DNA from: Streptomyces sp. NBC_01481
GTDB taxonomy: Bacteria > Actinomycetota > Actinomycetes > Streptomycetales > Streptomycetaceae
Assembly: GCF_026339995.1 (NCBI RefSeq)
Contig: NZ_JAPEPT010000001.1
Location: 880,501 to 944,500 of the forward strand
Direction of reading: 5' to 3'
Length of the DNA: 64,000 nt
Position numbers and translations under genes: made by a program. Within the stretch, counting starts at the first letter, position 1. Every line of letters begins with the position of its first letter. Under the pieces are notes generated by a model. It searched no databases, had not been told where the DNA came from, and saw only the letters and a list, made by a program, of their open reading frames with translations. Shown in pieces: positions 53,870 through 62,091 of this stretch.

Positions 53870-54430
53870 GAGTGACTGTCCGGCGGGCTGGCGTGGAATT
53901 CGGGGCGCCGGCAGGACGCAAGGAACAGGAAGGGCCTGCGAGGGGCGTCGCCCCGGGTTCAGCTGAGACCGTGGCTGTTGTGGCCGACGGGATCGCAGTG
54001 GCGGACGCCTGACGTACGCCTCGGGGCCGTAGTCGCCGGCGGATGCGGCGAGTCCCGCGTCGGTGTCGGACTGCTCGTGGCCGGTGGCGGTGACACCCGC
54101 CTCCTCGAACAGATACCGCAGGACCTCGGCCGACCAGCCCGGTGTGTGGCTGACTCCGCCTCGTCGCGGTTGGCCATCGCCGCCGGGCCCCTCAGCGTCG
54201 GCTCCAGCCGGTGCGCAGGGCGACGAACGAACCGGACGGGCCGGGGCCGTTGCGTGCCCCGGCCGACCAGCGTGTACCGGTGAAACCGTCGCCCCGGTCG
54301 AGGCCGAAGGGCGAACCGCGCCGCTCGTCGTCGAAGCCGGGGAAGAGCGGCTGCCCCGGCCGGAAGGCATGGGTGAGGTCCGTGAAGACCGCCTTCTCGG
54401 TCAGCTCGCGGTACGCCGGCTACAGCCGGG
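53870..54430 (-). pseudogene. Remnant of a cyclase-family (kynurenine formamidase-like) gene
   Basis: On the minus strand three frames hold consecutive pieces of a cyclase-family protein: AYRELTEKAVFTDLTHAFRP through GFDDE, then SFVALRTGWS, MANRDEA, and GVSHTPGWSAEVLRYLFEEAG to SAGDYGPEAYV; a weak C-terminal trace is GAPNSTPAR. The HGTHxDxPxH metal motif and about 60 residues after it are missing, stop codons interrupt the frame at two places, and the MANRDEA/GVSHTPG junction lacks one base. This damage goes well beyond one error, so it is a true remnant. The 53686-53869 stretch before it shows nothing recognisable. Confidence 0.65.
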
Positions 54431-54448
54431 GCTCCGGCGCGGCCTAGG

Positions 54449-55485
54449 TCACCGGGTCTTTTCCAGAAGGGGGCGCGGGGCCTCGGCCGGGCGGTCTTCC
54501 GGGGTGGGCTCGGCGTCGACCGAGCCGAGGTCCGGGGCCAGCCCGGGGGTGGCCGACTCCTCGACGGCCGGTTCTTCGGCAGCAGCCACAGCTTCCGCAG
54601 CCGCCCCCTGCCTCCGGGTCATCCCCACACCCACCAGCACCACGGCCATCCCCAGCACCCCCGGACGCTCAGGTCCTCGCCCAGGACGACCGCCCCCAGC
54701 AGCACGGACACCACCGGCAGCAGATAGCCGACCACGGCGGCGTTGGTCGCGCCCTCGTCGTTGATGATCCGGTAGGTGAGGTGGAAGGTGATTGCGGTGC
54801 AGAAGACGCTGAGGACGACGGCCGCGACCAGGACCGTCGGGCCGGGGTCGATCGACTCCAGGCCGCCGATCGGCACCGCGAGGGCGGTCAGTCCGCTTGC
54901 GGCGACGAGCTGGGCCGCGGAGAGCGAGATCGTGGGCGTGCCCCTGCGGACCAGGGTGCGGCCCATGTACGTGAACGCGACGGCGTAGCTGGCGGCGGCG
55001 CCCAGGATCGCGAGGGCGCCCCAGCCGGTTGCCCCGGTCGTCTGCCAGGGGGCGAAGATGACGATCGTGCCGGTGAAGCCGAGCAGAAGACCCGCCAGCC
55101 GTACGGGCCGCAGCCCGCGCTCCGAGCCGAGGGCGAGACCGAGGGCGATCGACCAGAGCGGGGTCGTGGCGTTCAGGACGCCCGCGAGCCCGGAGTCGAC
55201 GGTCTGCTGGCCCACGCTGAACAGGGCGAACGGCAGGGCGTTGCAGAAGAAGGCCGCGACGACGATGTGCCGCCAGGCGACGCCCCTCGGCAGCCGGTGC
55301 CCCGTCGCATAGCAGGCGACGACGAGGACGAGCGCACCGAGGACACAGCGCGCGAGCGTGACCTGGAGCGGGGAGAGCCCGCGCAGCGCCAGCTCGGTCC
55401 AGAGGAAGGTCGAGCCCCACAGCAGGGCGAGCACGGCCACCCGTAATCCACCCCACAGGCCCCGCGTACCGCTGTTGTCGCTCAT
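54449..55485 (-). pseudogene. EamA/DMT-family transporter with a late frameshift
   Basis: The first frame gives nine or so hydrophobic helices of a drug/metabolite transporter (VAVLALLWGSTFLWTELALRG at the start, GVLNATTPLWSIALGL). Near 54660 the frame ends in GCWGWPWCWWVWG, while the next frame continues naturally as GVLGMAVVLVGVGMTRR and an acidic tail to 54449. One G is missing in a G-run (five where six are needed). The defect touches only the last helix. A sequencing error or recent mutation is likely. Divergent from the LysR gene. Confidence 0.82.
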
Positions 55486-55551
55486 GGCGTTTCCCCCGTT
55501 CTCGTTCGGTGGTTTTCTCGTCCCTGTCCTACGAAGGTGCCTCAGCTAAGA

Positions 55552-55563
55552 CTTGAGGACAAG
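55552..55563. promoter_or_regulatory. LysR-type operator candidate
   Basis: CTTGAGGACAAG has inverted 4-bp arms inside an AT-richer stretch between the divergent EamA and LysR genes, the usual place for a LysR-type activator to bind. Assignment rests on location and weak symmetry. Confidence 0.3.
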
Positions 55564-55598
55564 CAAATGGTTCTACTCATACTGTTAAGCTGTGCTAC

Positions 55599-56519
55599 AT
55601 GCTTGATGTGAGGCGACTGCAGGTCCTGCGCGCGGTGGTCACCAGTGGCACGGTCACCGCCGCCGCGGCCCACTTGGGCTACACCCCGTCCGCCGTCAGC
55701 CAGCAGGTGGCGGCGCTGGAGAAACAGGCAGGTACGGCGCTGCTCGAGCGGGTCGGCCGCGGGGTGCGCCCCACGGCGGCCGGGCTGCTGCTCACCGAGC
55801 ACGCGGCGCTGATCGGCTCGGCGGTCGCCCAGGCGGAGACCGCGCTCGCCGACCTCCGCGCCGGACGCACCGGCCGGCTGTCGGTCCGCTACTTCGCCAC
55901 GGCCGGCTCCACGCTGGTGGCGCCCGCCCTGGCCAGACTCCGCGCCGAGCACCCCGGCGTCCGCGTCGACCTCGAACTCACCGACCCGGAGGACCCGTTC
56001 CAGGAGGTGGCGCGGGGCCGGGCCGACCTGGCCGTGGTGGTCCAGGCGCAGGACCGCACAGGCGACCGCTTCCGACTCGTCCACCTCCTCGACGACCCGT
56101 ACGCGGCCGTACTGCCCCTCGGCCATCCGCTCGCCGGCAAGGAGGTGATCGACCTGCACGAGTTGTCCGGTGAGCAGTGGGTCGGCAGCGAGCCCCCCGG
56201 CCCCTGCCTCGAACCCGTCATCGACTCCTGCGCGGCGGCCGGCTTCAGCCCCGACTTCGTCATCCAGAGCGAGGACTACGCGACCGCGCAGGGCTTCGTC
56301 GCGGCCGGTCTCGGCGTCGGTCTGATGCCGCGGCTCGGGCTGCGCAACCAGCACCCCGGTGTCGTCGTGCGCCCGGTCCGCAACCCCGAGCCGCTCCGGG
56401 TGATCTCGGCCGCCGCCCGGGAGACCGCCCTCGAACAGCCGGCCCTGCGCGGCCTGTTGGACGCGCTGCGGGACGCGGCCGCCACCGCCGACCCGCCCGA
56501 TGAGCCCCGGTCGGAATGA
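55599..56519 (+). CDS. LysR-family transcriptional regulator
   Basis: 306 residues. N-terminal winged helix-turn-helix (LQVLRAVVTSGTVTAAAAHLGYTPSAVSQQVAALE) and a two-lobed effector domain. ATG 55599 (MLDVRRL) is typical. It is divergent from the EamA transporter, which is the likely target, in the usual LysR-transporter pairing. Effector unknown. It converges with the AfsA-like gene across 50 bp. Confidence 0.92.
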   Translation: MLDVRRLQVLRAVVTSGTVTAAAAHLGYTPSAVSQQVAALEKQAGTALLERVGRGVRPTAAGLLLTEHAALIGSAVAQAETALADLRAGRTGRLSVRYFATAGSTLVAPALARLRAEHPGVRVDLELTDPEDPFQEVARGRADLAVVVQAQDRTGDRFRLVHLLDDPYAAVLPLGHPLAGKEVIDLHELSGEQWVGSEPPGPCLEPVIDSCAAAGFSPDFVIQSEDYATAQGFVAAGLGVGLMPRLGLRNQHPGVVVRPVRNPEPLRVISAAARETALEQPALRGLLDALRDAAATADPPDEPRSE

Positions 56520-56569
56520 CCGCGGCCTGCGGGGGTGCGGGTCCGCGGCGGGGGCGTAAGGGGCGCATG

Positions 56570-57511
56570 TCAGGCGCCGTGCGCGCCGTGCGCGCTGGGT
56601 ACGGCGGCCAGGGTGACCACGCTGGCGAAGATCTCCTTGCCGTGCTGTCGAGCGCTGATCCGCACCTGGTCGGGGTCCGCCAGTTGCTCGGCCTCCACCC
56701 AGCAGGGGACGTCCATCTCGGCGTAGCGGACGAAGTCGGAGTCCATGCCGGTGACCGTCATCGTGTCGGGGTGTGCCGTGGCCAGGGCCGCCTGGCGGGC
56801 GGCTTCCAGGAGCAGCATGCCCGGGGCGTGGTCGACGAGGTGGTCGAAGAGTGTGGGGTGGGTGGTGTCGACGCGCAGCTGCCAGCGGTCGGGGCGGTCG
56901 GTGGCGGCGAGCACCACGTCCTCGAAACGGTCGCGGCCGAACTGCGTGAGACCGGCCGGCGGTGGCAGCGGCACGGCGCGCGCGGTGGCCGCGGTCGCGT
57001 CGGCGTACGGGCCGCGGAGCCGGTTGTAGACGGTGCGGTCCTGGATGGTGAAGCGGGAGCGGGCCGAGGCGAGGTGTCGGCCGGCGCGCTCGACGTCGAC
57101 TCTCAGGGATATCGCGGCGGCGCGCTCGCGACGGTACGTCACCTCGGGGCAGGTGATGTGCAGTTCCAGCTGGGCCGGGTCGCCGTCGGCGTACGCGGCC
57201 GACGGGTCGAGGCTCCAGGCGAAGTCCTTCCACAGCAATTGGTGGCCGAACGGCGCCTGGTAGGCGCCGTGGGACAGCAGCGGCAGTGTCTGGCGTACGG
57301 TCTCGCTGAGCAGAAGCGGGTCGTGCAGGCCCAGGCGGTTGACGTAGAACGGGTGTGTGGCGGGCCAGGCGGCTGTGACGGTGAAGGCGTCGAGCGCGGT
57401 CCGGCGCCAGTCGCGCAACAGCACTTCGTCCTGGTTCGTCTTGTGTGTGAAAGCGGGCGAAACCATCTCAAAACGGTTTTCAAGGGTGTGCTGGGCAAGG
57501 CTGATGGACAT
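56570..57511 (-). CDS. AfsA/ScbA-type gamma-butyrolactone synthase
   Basis: 313 residues, two AfsA hot-dog repeats. Both repeats carry the family core: ETVRQ at 70-74 and EAARQ at 236-240, each with the Glu, Arg and Gln expected at the active site; FTHKTNQDEVLLRDW opens the first. AfsA enzymes condense DHAP with a beta-keto acyl chain to start A-factor-type signal synthesis. It is divergent from an ArpA-like receptor, the standard arrangement of a butyrolactone autoregulatory pair. ATG 57511 lies 90 bp from an ARE-like inverted repeat. Confidence 0.92.
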   Translation of the reverse strand: MSISLAQHTLENRFEMVSPAFTHKTNQDEVLLRDWRRTALDAFTVTAAWPATHPFYVNRLGLHDPLLLSETVRQTLPLLSHGAYQAPFGHQLLWKDFAWSLDPSAAYADGDPAQLELHITCPEVTYRRERAAAISLRVDVERAGRHLASARSRFTIQDRTVYNRLRGPYADATAATARAVPLPPPAGLTQFGRDRFEDVVLAATDRPDRWQLRVDTTHPTLFDHLVDHAPGMLLLEAARQAALATAHPDTMTVTGMDSDFVRYAEMDVPCWVEAEQLADPDQVRISARQHGKEIFASVVTLAAVPSAHGAHGA

Positions 57512-57600
57512 GGCTGATCCCCCTGTTGCGGTGACTCTCCGATGGGCACGCGCAGGTGAAGCGAGGGCGCTCGCAGTGACAGGGCGGCGCCGACGTGAAT

Positions 57601-57621
57601 AAAATAGAGGTCGTTCTTTTT
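57601..57621. promoter_or_regulatory. ARE-like operator between afsA-type and receptor genes
   Basis: AAAATAGA-N5-TTCTTTTT is an AT-rich inverted repeat (6 of 8 pairs) in an otherwise GC-rich divergent promoter. Butyrolactone receptors bind partly palindromic, AT-richer ARE sites in this position. It overlaps the likely promoter of the receptor gene. Confidence 0.45.
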
Positions 57622-57651
57622 GTTTGTCTACGGGAATGAGGGAGTCCGCTG

Positions 57652-58299
57652 ATGGCGCGACAACGACAGGAACGTGCGGAGCGGACGCGGGCCGCGCTCA
57701 TCCACGCGGCTGCGGAGGTGTTCGACCAGGCCGGGTACCACGGCGCGGGTCTGAACGCGATCCTGCAGCAGGCGGGCACCACGACTGGAGCCATGTACTT
57801 CCACTTCAAGTCGAAGGAGGAGCTGGCCCGGGCGGTCATCGTCGACCAGGCCGCCGAGCTGCGGTGGCCCCGTGAGAAGAAGGGCCTGCAGCAGCTGATC
57901 GACGTGTGCCAGTACCTGGCCGTGGAGATGCGCTCGAATGTGCTGTTCCGGGCGGGTGTGCGGCTGGCCGTCGAGCAGAGCGAGGTGAACCTCCTCGACT
58001 ACTCGATCTACGACTGGTGGGCCGAGCAGTTCGGTACGCATCTCGCGGAGGCACGTGAGCTCGGGCAGCTGCGTCCCGACGTCGACGAGGGCGCGTTCCC
58101 GCAGGTGATCGTCGCCGCGTACACCGGGACGCAGATCATGTCGCGGCTCGCCACCAATCGGGCCGACCTGCCCGAACGCATAGAGAACATGCTGCGATGT
58201 CTGCTGCCGGCCCTCGCGCCGGCTGAGGTCGTCGCCACTCTGGAGTTCCCGGGGAACGGTGAGGGGACGAAAGCGACGGGGGAGGCTGCCGCTTCATGA
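57652..58299 (+). CDS. ArpA/ScbR-type gamma-butyrolactone receptor (TetR family)
   Basis: 215 residues. HTH about 10-55 (RTRAALIHAAAEVFDQAGYHGAG and GTTTGAMYFHFKSKEEL); the ligand domain has AGVRLAVEQSEVNLLDYSIYDWW with Trp122/Trp123 near the Trp that in ArpA is needed for ligand response. The length and pattern match true receptors, as opposed to pseudo-receptors. ATG 57652 has GAGGGAG 7 nt upstream. The stop overlaps the next gene (ATGA). It likely represses the divergent AfsA gene and this operon until the hormone binds. Confidence 0.9.
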   Translation: MARQRQERAERTRAALIHAAAEVFDQAGYHGAGLNAILQQAGTTTGAMYFHFKSKEELARAVIVDQAAELRWPREKKGLQQLIDVCQYLAVEMRSNVLFRAGVRLAVEQSEVNLLDYSIYDWWAEQFGTHLAEARELGQLRPDVDEGAFPQVIVAAYTGTQIMSRLATNRADLPERIENMLRCLLPALAPAEVVATLEFPGNGEGTKATGEAAAS

Positions 58300-59258
58300 G
58301 GCCCGTCCGGGTGTTGCTGACGGGCTCGACCGGGTTCGTGGGGCGGGCAGTGCTCGGGGCTCTGCTGCGCGAAGGGGGCGCCGACGGGGGAGGGGTTGAG
58401 GTGCGTGCGGTCGTCCGCGGGGTTCCCGCGGGTGCCGGGGCCTCGGCGGGTGTGGAGTGGGTACGGGCTGATCTGTCGGACCCGGCGTCGCTGGACGGTG
58501 TGGCGAGCGGCGCGGATGTCCTCGTGCATCTCGCCTGCCGGGTCGACGGCGATGCGGAGGAGTGCGAGCGGACGAACGTCGGCGGCACCCGGGCGATCGT
58601 CGCCGAGGCCCGGCGGGCCGGGGTGGGGCGCGTCGTCCACCTGTCCACGGCGGCGGTGTACGGGCCCGGGCCGCACCGGGGCATCGCCGTCGACGGGGTC
58701 ACGCCGGCGCCGGTGTCGGCGGCCAGCCGTACCCGGTTGGCCGCCGAGCGGATCGCGCTCGACGCGGGCGGAGTGGTGCTACGGCCCGGTCTCGTACTCG
58801 GGGCCGGGGACCGCTGGGTCGTGCCCGCGCTCGGCGAACTGCTCCGGCGGGTGCCGACGCGGTGGGACGGCGGGCGCGGGCGGGTGTCCGCGGTGGACGT
58901 CGAAGACCTGGCCCGGCTGGTGACCGCGGTGGCCTTGGCCCCGGACCACGAGGTGCCCTCCGGGGTGTTCCACGCCAGCCATCCGGTGCCGGTGCGCAAC
59001 CGTGACCTGATGGCCCGGCTCGCGGAACTGGACGTCTTGCCGTCGGTGGCCGGTGACTTGCCGTGGGACCAGTGTCTGGCGCGCCTGCGGGAGGCCCCGG
59101 GCCACATCAGCGAACGGCAGTTCGCACTGCTGGCCCGGGATCACTGGTACGAGAGCGAGGAGATCTGGCGGTTGACGGGCTGCGCGCCGGGACCGGGGCC
59201 GCTGGAGCGGTTGGTTGGGGCGGCGGGGTGGTATCGGGGGTGGCTTGGGGAGGGGTGA
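58296..59258 (+). CDS. NAD-dependent epimerase/dehydratase-like protein without YxxxK
   Basis: 320 residues. Rossmann motif LLTGSTGFVGRAVLGALL and HLSTAAVYGPG are present. The expected YxxxK is replaced: where relatives read SAYGRTKLAAER this protein reads SAASRTRLAAER, so Tyr is Ala and Lys is Arg. It may bind NAD(P) without standard chemistry, or use other residues. The start ATG overlaps the receptor stop, so it is translated with the receptor. Related epimerase genes accompany AfsA genes in several butyrolactone clusters. Confidence 0.85.
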   Translation: MRPVRVLLTGSTGFVGRAVLGALLREGGADGGGVEVRAVVRGVPAGAGASAGVEWVRADLSDPASLDGVASGADVLVHLACRVDGDAEECERTNVGGTRAIVAEARRAGVGRVVHLSTAAVYGPGPHRGIAVDGVTPAPVSAASRTRLAAERIALDAGGVVLRPGLVLGAGDRWVVPALGELLRRVPTRWDGGRGRVSAVDVEDLARLVTAVALAPDHEVPSGVFHASHPVPVRNRDLMARLAELDVLPSVAGDLPWDQCLARLREAPGHISERQFALLARDHWYESEEIWRLTGCAPGPGPLERLVGAAGWYRGWLGEG

Positions 59259-59297
59259 TGGCGCGGGCCACTCGGACGGCGACCAAGGGGGAATCCA

Positions 59298-59328
59298 CCC
59301 AACTTGGCCAAGTTGTTGCCGAGTTGGG
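59298..59328. promoter_or_regulatory. Compound palindrome upstream of the second TetR gene
   Basis: CCCAACTTGGC and GCCGAGTTGGG are inverted 11-mers (10 of 11 match) 9 nt apart. Inside, AACTTGGCCAAGTT (59301-59314) is a perfect 14-bp palindrome. The nesting gives several binding registers for a TetR dimer. It lies about 190 bp before the second TetR start, and the rest of the gap (59259-59519) shows no gene. Confidence 0.55.
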
Positions 59329-59519
59329 CACGCGGGGCGTCCGCGGGGGAAAGCGGCGGTAGGTTCGCAAAACTGAGGGCCCTGCCCTCTCGTCCCATGA
59401 ACGAAAGTACGGCGGGCGGGAGGGCAACGACGGGTCCCCACCCCCGGTGCCCGGAGCGCGCAACGCCGTCCTGCGGCCCGTGGGAGTCAGTTCCCGTGAC
59501 GGATACCGAGGTCAAGCCC

Positions 59520-60185
59520 ATGGTCAAGCAGGTGAGAGCGGAACGCACCCGGCAGGCGCTGATCGCGGCGGCGGCCATCGAGTTCGACCGGCAGGGGTAC
59601 GCCGGTACCTCACTGTCCGCCGTGCACCGGGCCTGCGGGGTGACGATGGGAGCGCTCACCTTTCACTTCCCCGCCAAGGCGGACCTGGCCACCGCCGTCT
59701 GCCACGAGGCCGAGGACGCCACCCGTCATGCGCTGGCACGACTCACCCCGGCCGGCACGCTCCTGCCGGTCGCCGAGTTCACCTTCGTGGTGGCCCGGCT
59801 GCTGGACGAGGAGGTCACCGTCCGCGCCGCGGCCCGGCTCACCCAGGAGCAGGCCGTCCCCTGCCACTGGCACACCGTCTGGCGCGCCGCCTTGCGGGAG
59901 GTAGTGGCCCCGACCCGCGAAAGGCCCGGCCCCGGACCCGAGCCCGACCTACTGGAACTGCTGGCCGTCTACCTCACGGCGGGCGCCGAGGCGGCCCTGC
60001 GCGCGGGACGCACCGGCAAGGAGGTCCGGACCCACCTGGAGTGTCTGTGGGCGCTGGTGTTCGATCCCGGGCCGCCGATCGCCGCCGAGGCGTGTCCCAC
60101 GGGCGCCGACCTGTTTCCACCGGGCGCCGCCGCTCCCTCGTCCTCGGCCTCATCCTCAACCGCTACGAAAAGGCTCACTCCATGA
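59520..60185 (+). CDS. Second TetR-family regulator, butyrolactone-receptor-like
   Basis: 221 residues. HTH with ERTRQALIAAAAIEFDRQGYAGTSLSAVHRACGVTMGALTFHF, close to ScbR2-like sequences; the ligand domain is divergent and ends in a Ser/Ala-rich tail. GTG 59496 (24 nt upstream, GGGAG before it) is an alternative start; ATG 59520 has GAGG 8 nt upstream. It may be a pseudo-receptor that sets the timing of the cluster. The stop overlaps the SDR start in an ATGA arrangement. Confidence 0.85.
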   Translation: MVKQVRAERTRQALIAAAAIEFDRQGYAGTSLSAVHRACGVTMGALTFHFPAKADLATAVCHEAEDATRHALARLTPAGTLLPVAEFTFVVARLLDEEVTVRAAARLTQEQAVPCHWHTVWRAALREVVAPTRERPGPGPEPDLLELLAVYLTAGAEAALRAGRTGKEVRTHLECLWALVFDPGPPIAAEACPTGADLFPPGAAAPSSSASSSTATKRLTP

Positions 60186-60943
60186 CTCGACGCTGCGCGC
60201 TCGTCACCGGCGGTTCCCGGGGCATCGGGGCCGCCATCGCGACCGAACTCGCCGCCGCCGGGCACCGGGTGGCCGTGCATTGCCGTACCGACTCCGCCGC
60301 CGCGAAGGCCGTGCTGGACGCCCTGCCCGGCACTGGGCACGCCCTCGTCACCGGCGATGTCGGCGCACCAGGAGCGGCTCGGAAGATCATCGAATCCGCG
60401 GTCGAACAGCTCGGCACGGTCGACGTCCTCGTCAACAACGCCGGCGTCTACACCGAACAGCCCGTCGCCACCACCTCGTACGAGGACTGGCGGGCCGGCT
60501 GGCGGCGCCTGGTCGACGTCAACCTCCTCGGCCCCGCCGATCTCATCTGGCACCACGTCGACCACCTCCGCCACCGGCTGCAGGGCCCCCAGGGCGCGCG
60601 CATCGTCAACATCGGCTCGCGCGGCGCCTACCGCGGCGAACCCAACGCCCCCGCCTACGGCGCGACCAAGGCCGCGCTGCACGCGCTGACCCAGTCGCTC
60701 GCCCAGTCGCTCGGCCCGCTCGGCATCGCGGTGACCGCCGTCGCCCCGGGATTCGTCCGCACCGACCTCACGGAACCCATGCTCGTCGGGCCCGCCGAGG
60801 ACGACATGCGCCGGCAGAGCCCGCTCGGCAGGATCGCCGTGCCCTCGGACGTCGCGGCCGCTGTCGCCTGGCTGAGCAGCACCGGGGCCGAGTGGTGCAG
60901 CGGCACCGTGATCGACGTCAATGGCGCCTCCCACCTGCGCTGA
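60182..60943 (+). CDS. Short-chain dehydrogenase/reductase, FabG-like
   Basis: 253 residues. TGGSRGIG cofactor motif, NNAGVY, Ser in IVNIGSRGAYRG, and YGATKAAL with Tyr and Lys; ends WCSGTVIDVNGA, so the active site is complete. FabG-like SDRs reduce 3-keto acyl groups and one step of butyrolactone synthesis is a keto reduction, which fits; other reductions are possible. Coupled to the TetR gene upstream by ATGA and closely followed by the nitrilase-type gene. Confidence 0.9.
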   Translation: MTRRCALVTGGSRGIGAAIATELAAAGHRVAVHCRTDSAAAKAVLDALPGTGHALVTGDVGAPGAARKIIESAVEQLGTVDVLVNNAGVYTEQPVATTSYEDWRAGWRRLVDVNLLGPADLIWHHVDHLRHRLQGPQGARIVNIGSRGAYRGEPNAPAYGATKAALHALTQSLAQSLGPLGIAVTAVAPGFVRTDLTEPMLVGPAEDDMRRQSPLGRIAVPSDVAAAVAWLSSTGAEWCSGTVIDVNGASHLR

Positions 60944-60977
60944 CCCCCCGTACTCACCCACCACGAACGGAGACAAC

Positions 60978-61784
60978 GTGCGCGCCGCGCTCCTGCAGAT
61001 CGCCGTACGACCGGACGAACCCGTCGCCGAGCGGCGTGACCGCGTAGCCGCCCTCGTCCGCGAGCAACACACCGCCGACCTCGTGCTGTTGCCGGAACTC
61101 TGGACGGTCGGCGCGTTCGCCTTCGACACGTTCCGCGAGCGGGCCGAGTCGCTCGACGGGCCCACGGCCCTGGCCATGGGCGAGGCCGCGGCCGCCGCAC
61201 GGGTCTGGCTGCACGCGGGCTCGATCATCGAGCGCGGCGTGGGCGATGCCCTGTACAACACCTCCCTGGTGTTCGCACCCGACGGCACCCCGCACCGGAC
61301 GTACCGGAAGATCCACCGCTTCGGCTTCGACCGCGGCGAGGCGACCCTGCTGGCCAGGGGAGAGGAGACCGTCACCGCCGTGCTCGACGGGCCCGGGACG
61401 GCCGGACTCACCGCCGGGCTCGCCACCTGCTACGACCTGCGCTTCCCCGAGCAGTTCAGGCTCCTGGTGGACGCCGGTGCCGAACTGTTCCTCGTCCCGG
61501 CCGGCTGGCCCGCCGTCCGCCGCGCCCACTGGTCACTGCTGGCCCGCGCCCGGGCCGTCGAGTCCCAGGCGTACGTCCTCGCCTGCGGCACGGCCGGCAC
61601 ACACGCCGGGGTCGAACAGGCCGGGCACAGTGTCGTGGTCGACCCGTGGGGCGAGGTCCTCGCCGAGGCCGGGCCGGGGGAGGAGACGCTCGTCGTCGAC
61701 CTCGATCCGGCATTCGTGGCGAAGTCCCGAGCCGAGTTCCCCGCGCTCCGCGACCGAGTGCTCGGTGTGCCGACGCCCCGGTGA
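60978..61784 (+). CDS. Carbon-nitrogen hydrolase (nitrilase superfamily)
   Basis: 268 residues. Complete triad: Glu40 (VLLPELWT), Lys111 (YRKIHRFG) and Cys151 (ATCYDLRFPEQF). Members hydrolyse amides or nitriles or transfer acyl groups. GTG 60978 has GGAGA 4 nt upstream. Last gene of the operon with the TetR and SDR genes, ending in an exceptionally strong terminator. In this cluster it could trim or release an amide. Confidence 0.88.
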   Translation: MRAALLQIAVRPDEPVAERRDRVAALVREQHTADLVLLPELWTVGAFAFDTFRERAESLDGPTALAMGEAAAAARVWLHAGSIIERGVGDALYNTSLVFAPDGTPHRTYRKIHRFGFDRGEATLLARGEETVTAVLDGPGTAGLTAGLATCYDLRFPEQFRLLVDAGAELFLVPAGWPAVRRAHWSLLARARAVESQAYVLACGTAGTHAGVEQAGHSVVVDPWGEVLAEAGPGEETLVVDLDPAFVAKSRAEFPALRDRVLGVPTPR

Positions 61785-61795
61785 CCGAGCCCCGG

Positions 61796-61844
61796 CGACA
61801 GGTGCCGCCCGCCCCGCGACCGTCGGGGCGGGCGGCACCTGTCG
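61796..61844 (+). terminator. Very strong terminator of the nitrilase operon
   Basis: The 21-nt arms 61796-61816 and 61824-61844 pair perfectly around a 7-nt loop, 12 nt after the stop. The strongest hairpin of the right-hand cluster; it isolates the next transcript. Confidence 0.85.
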
Positions 61845-62040
61845 TCCGTGCCCGACGCGGACCGTCCACGCCATCAACTGCTGCTCCCCGCAATCCAGTT
61901 GGTTCTTTTCCCTCAGCCCCTTGCGGCCCACGCGGCAGACGTGTAACACTCTTTCGCGAGGCAGTCTGCCCACTTCCAGGAACCCTTTCAGGGACTCCGG
62001 GAGTTCCGGGAACTCTCCCAAGGGCCCTCGCACTGCCGTC

Positions 62041-62067
62041 GCGTCGCCATCGAGCGGCGCTTTTTTT
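62041..62067 (+). terminator. Attenuator-like terminator before the zinc-ribbon gene
   Basis: GCGTCGC-CATCGA-GCGGCGC (7 pairs, one G-U) is followed by seven T residues, a complete intrinsic terminator 25 nt upstream of ATG 62092. Upstream lie a possible promoter (TTGCGG-N17-TAACAC, 61921-61949) and several short palindromes, including GAGTTCC-G-GGAACTC (62001-62015). The order promoter, structured leader, terminator, gene suggests transcription attenuation. The 61845-62091 gap contains no gene. Confidence 0.6.
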
Positions 62068-62091
62068 GTTTCCCACGAAGGTGAGGCGACC

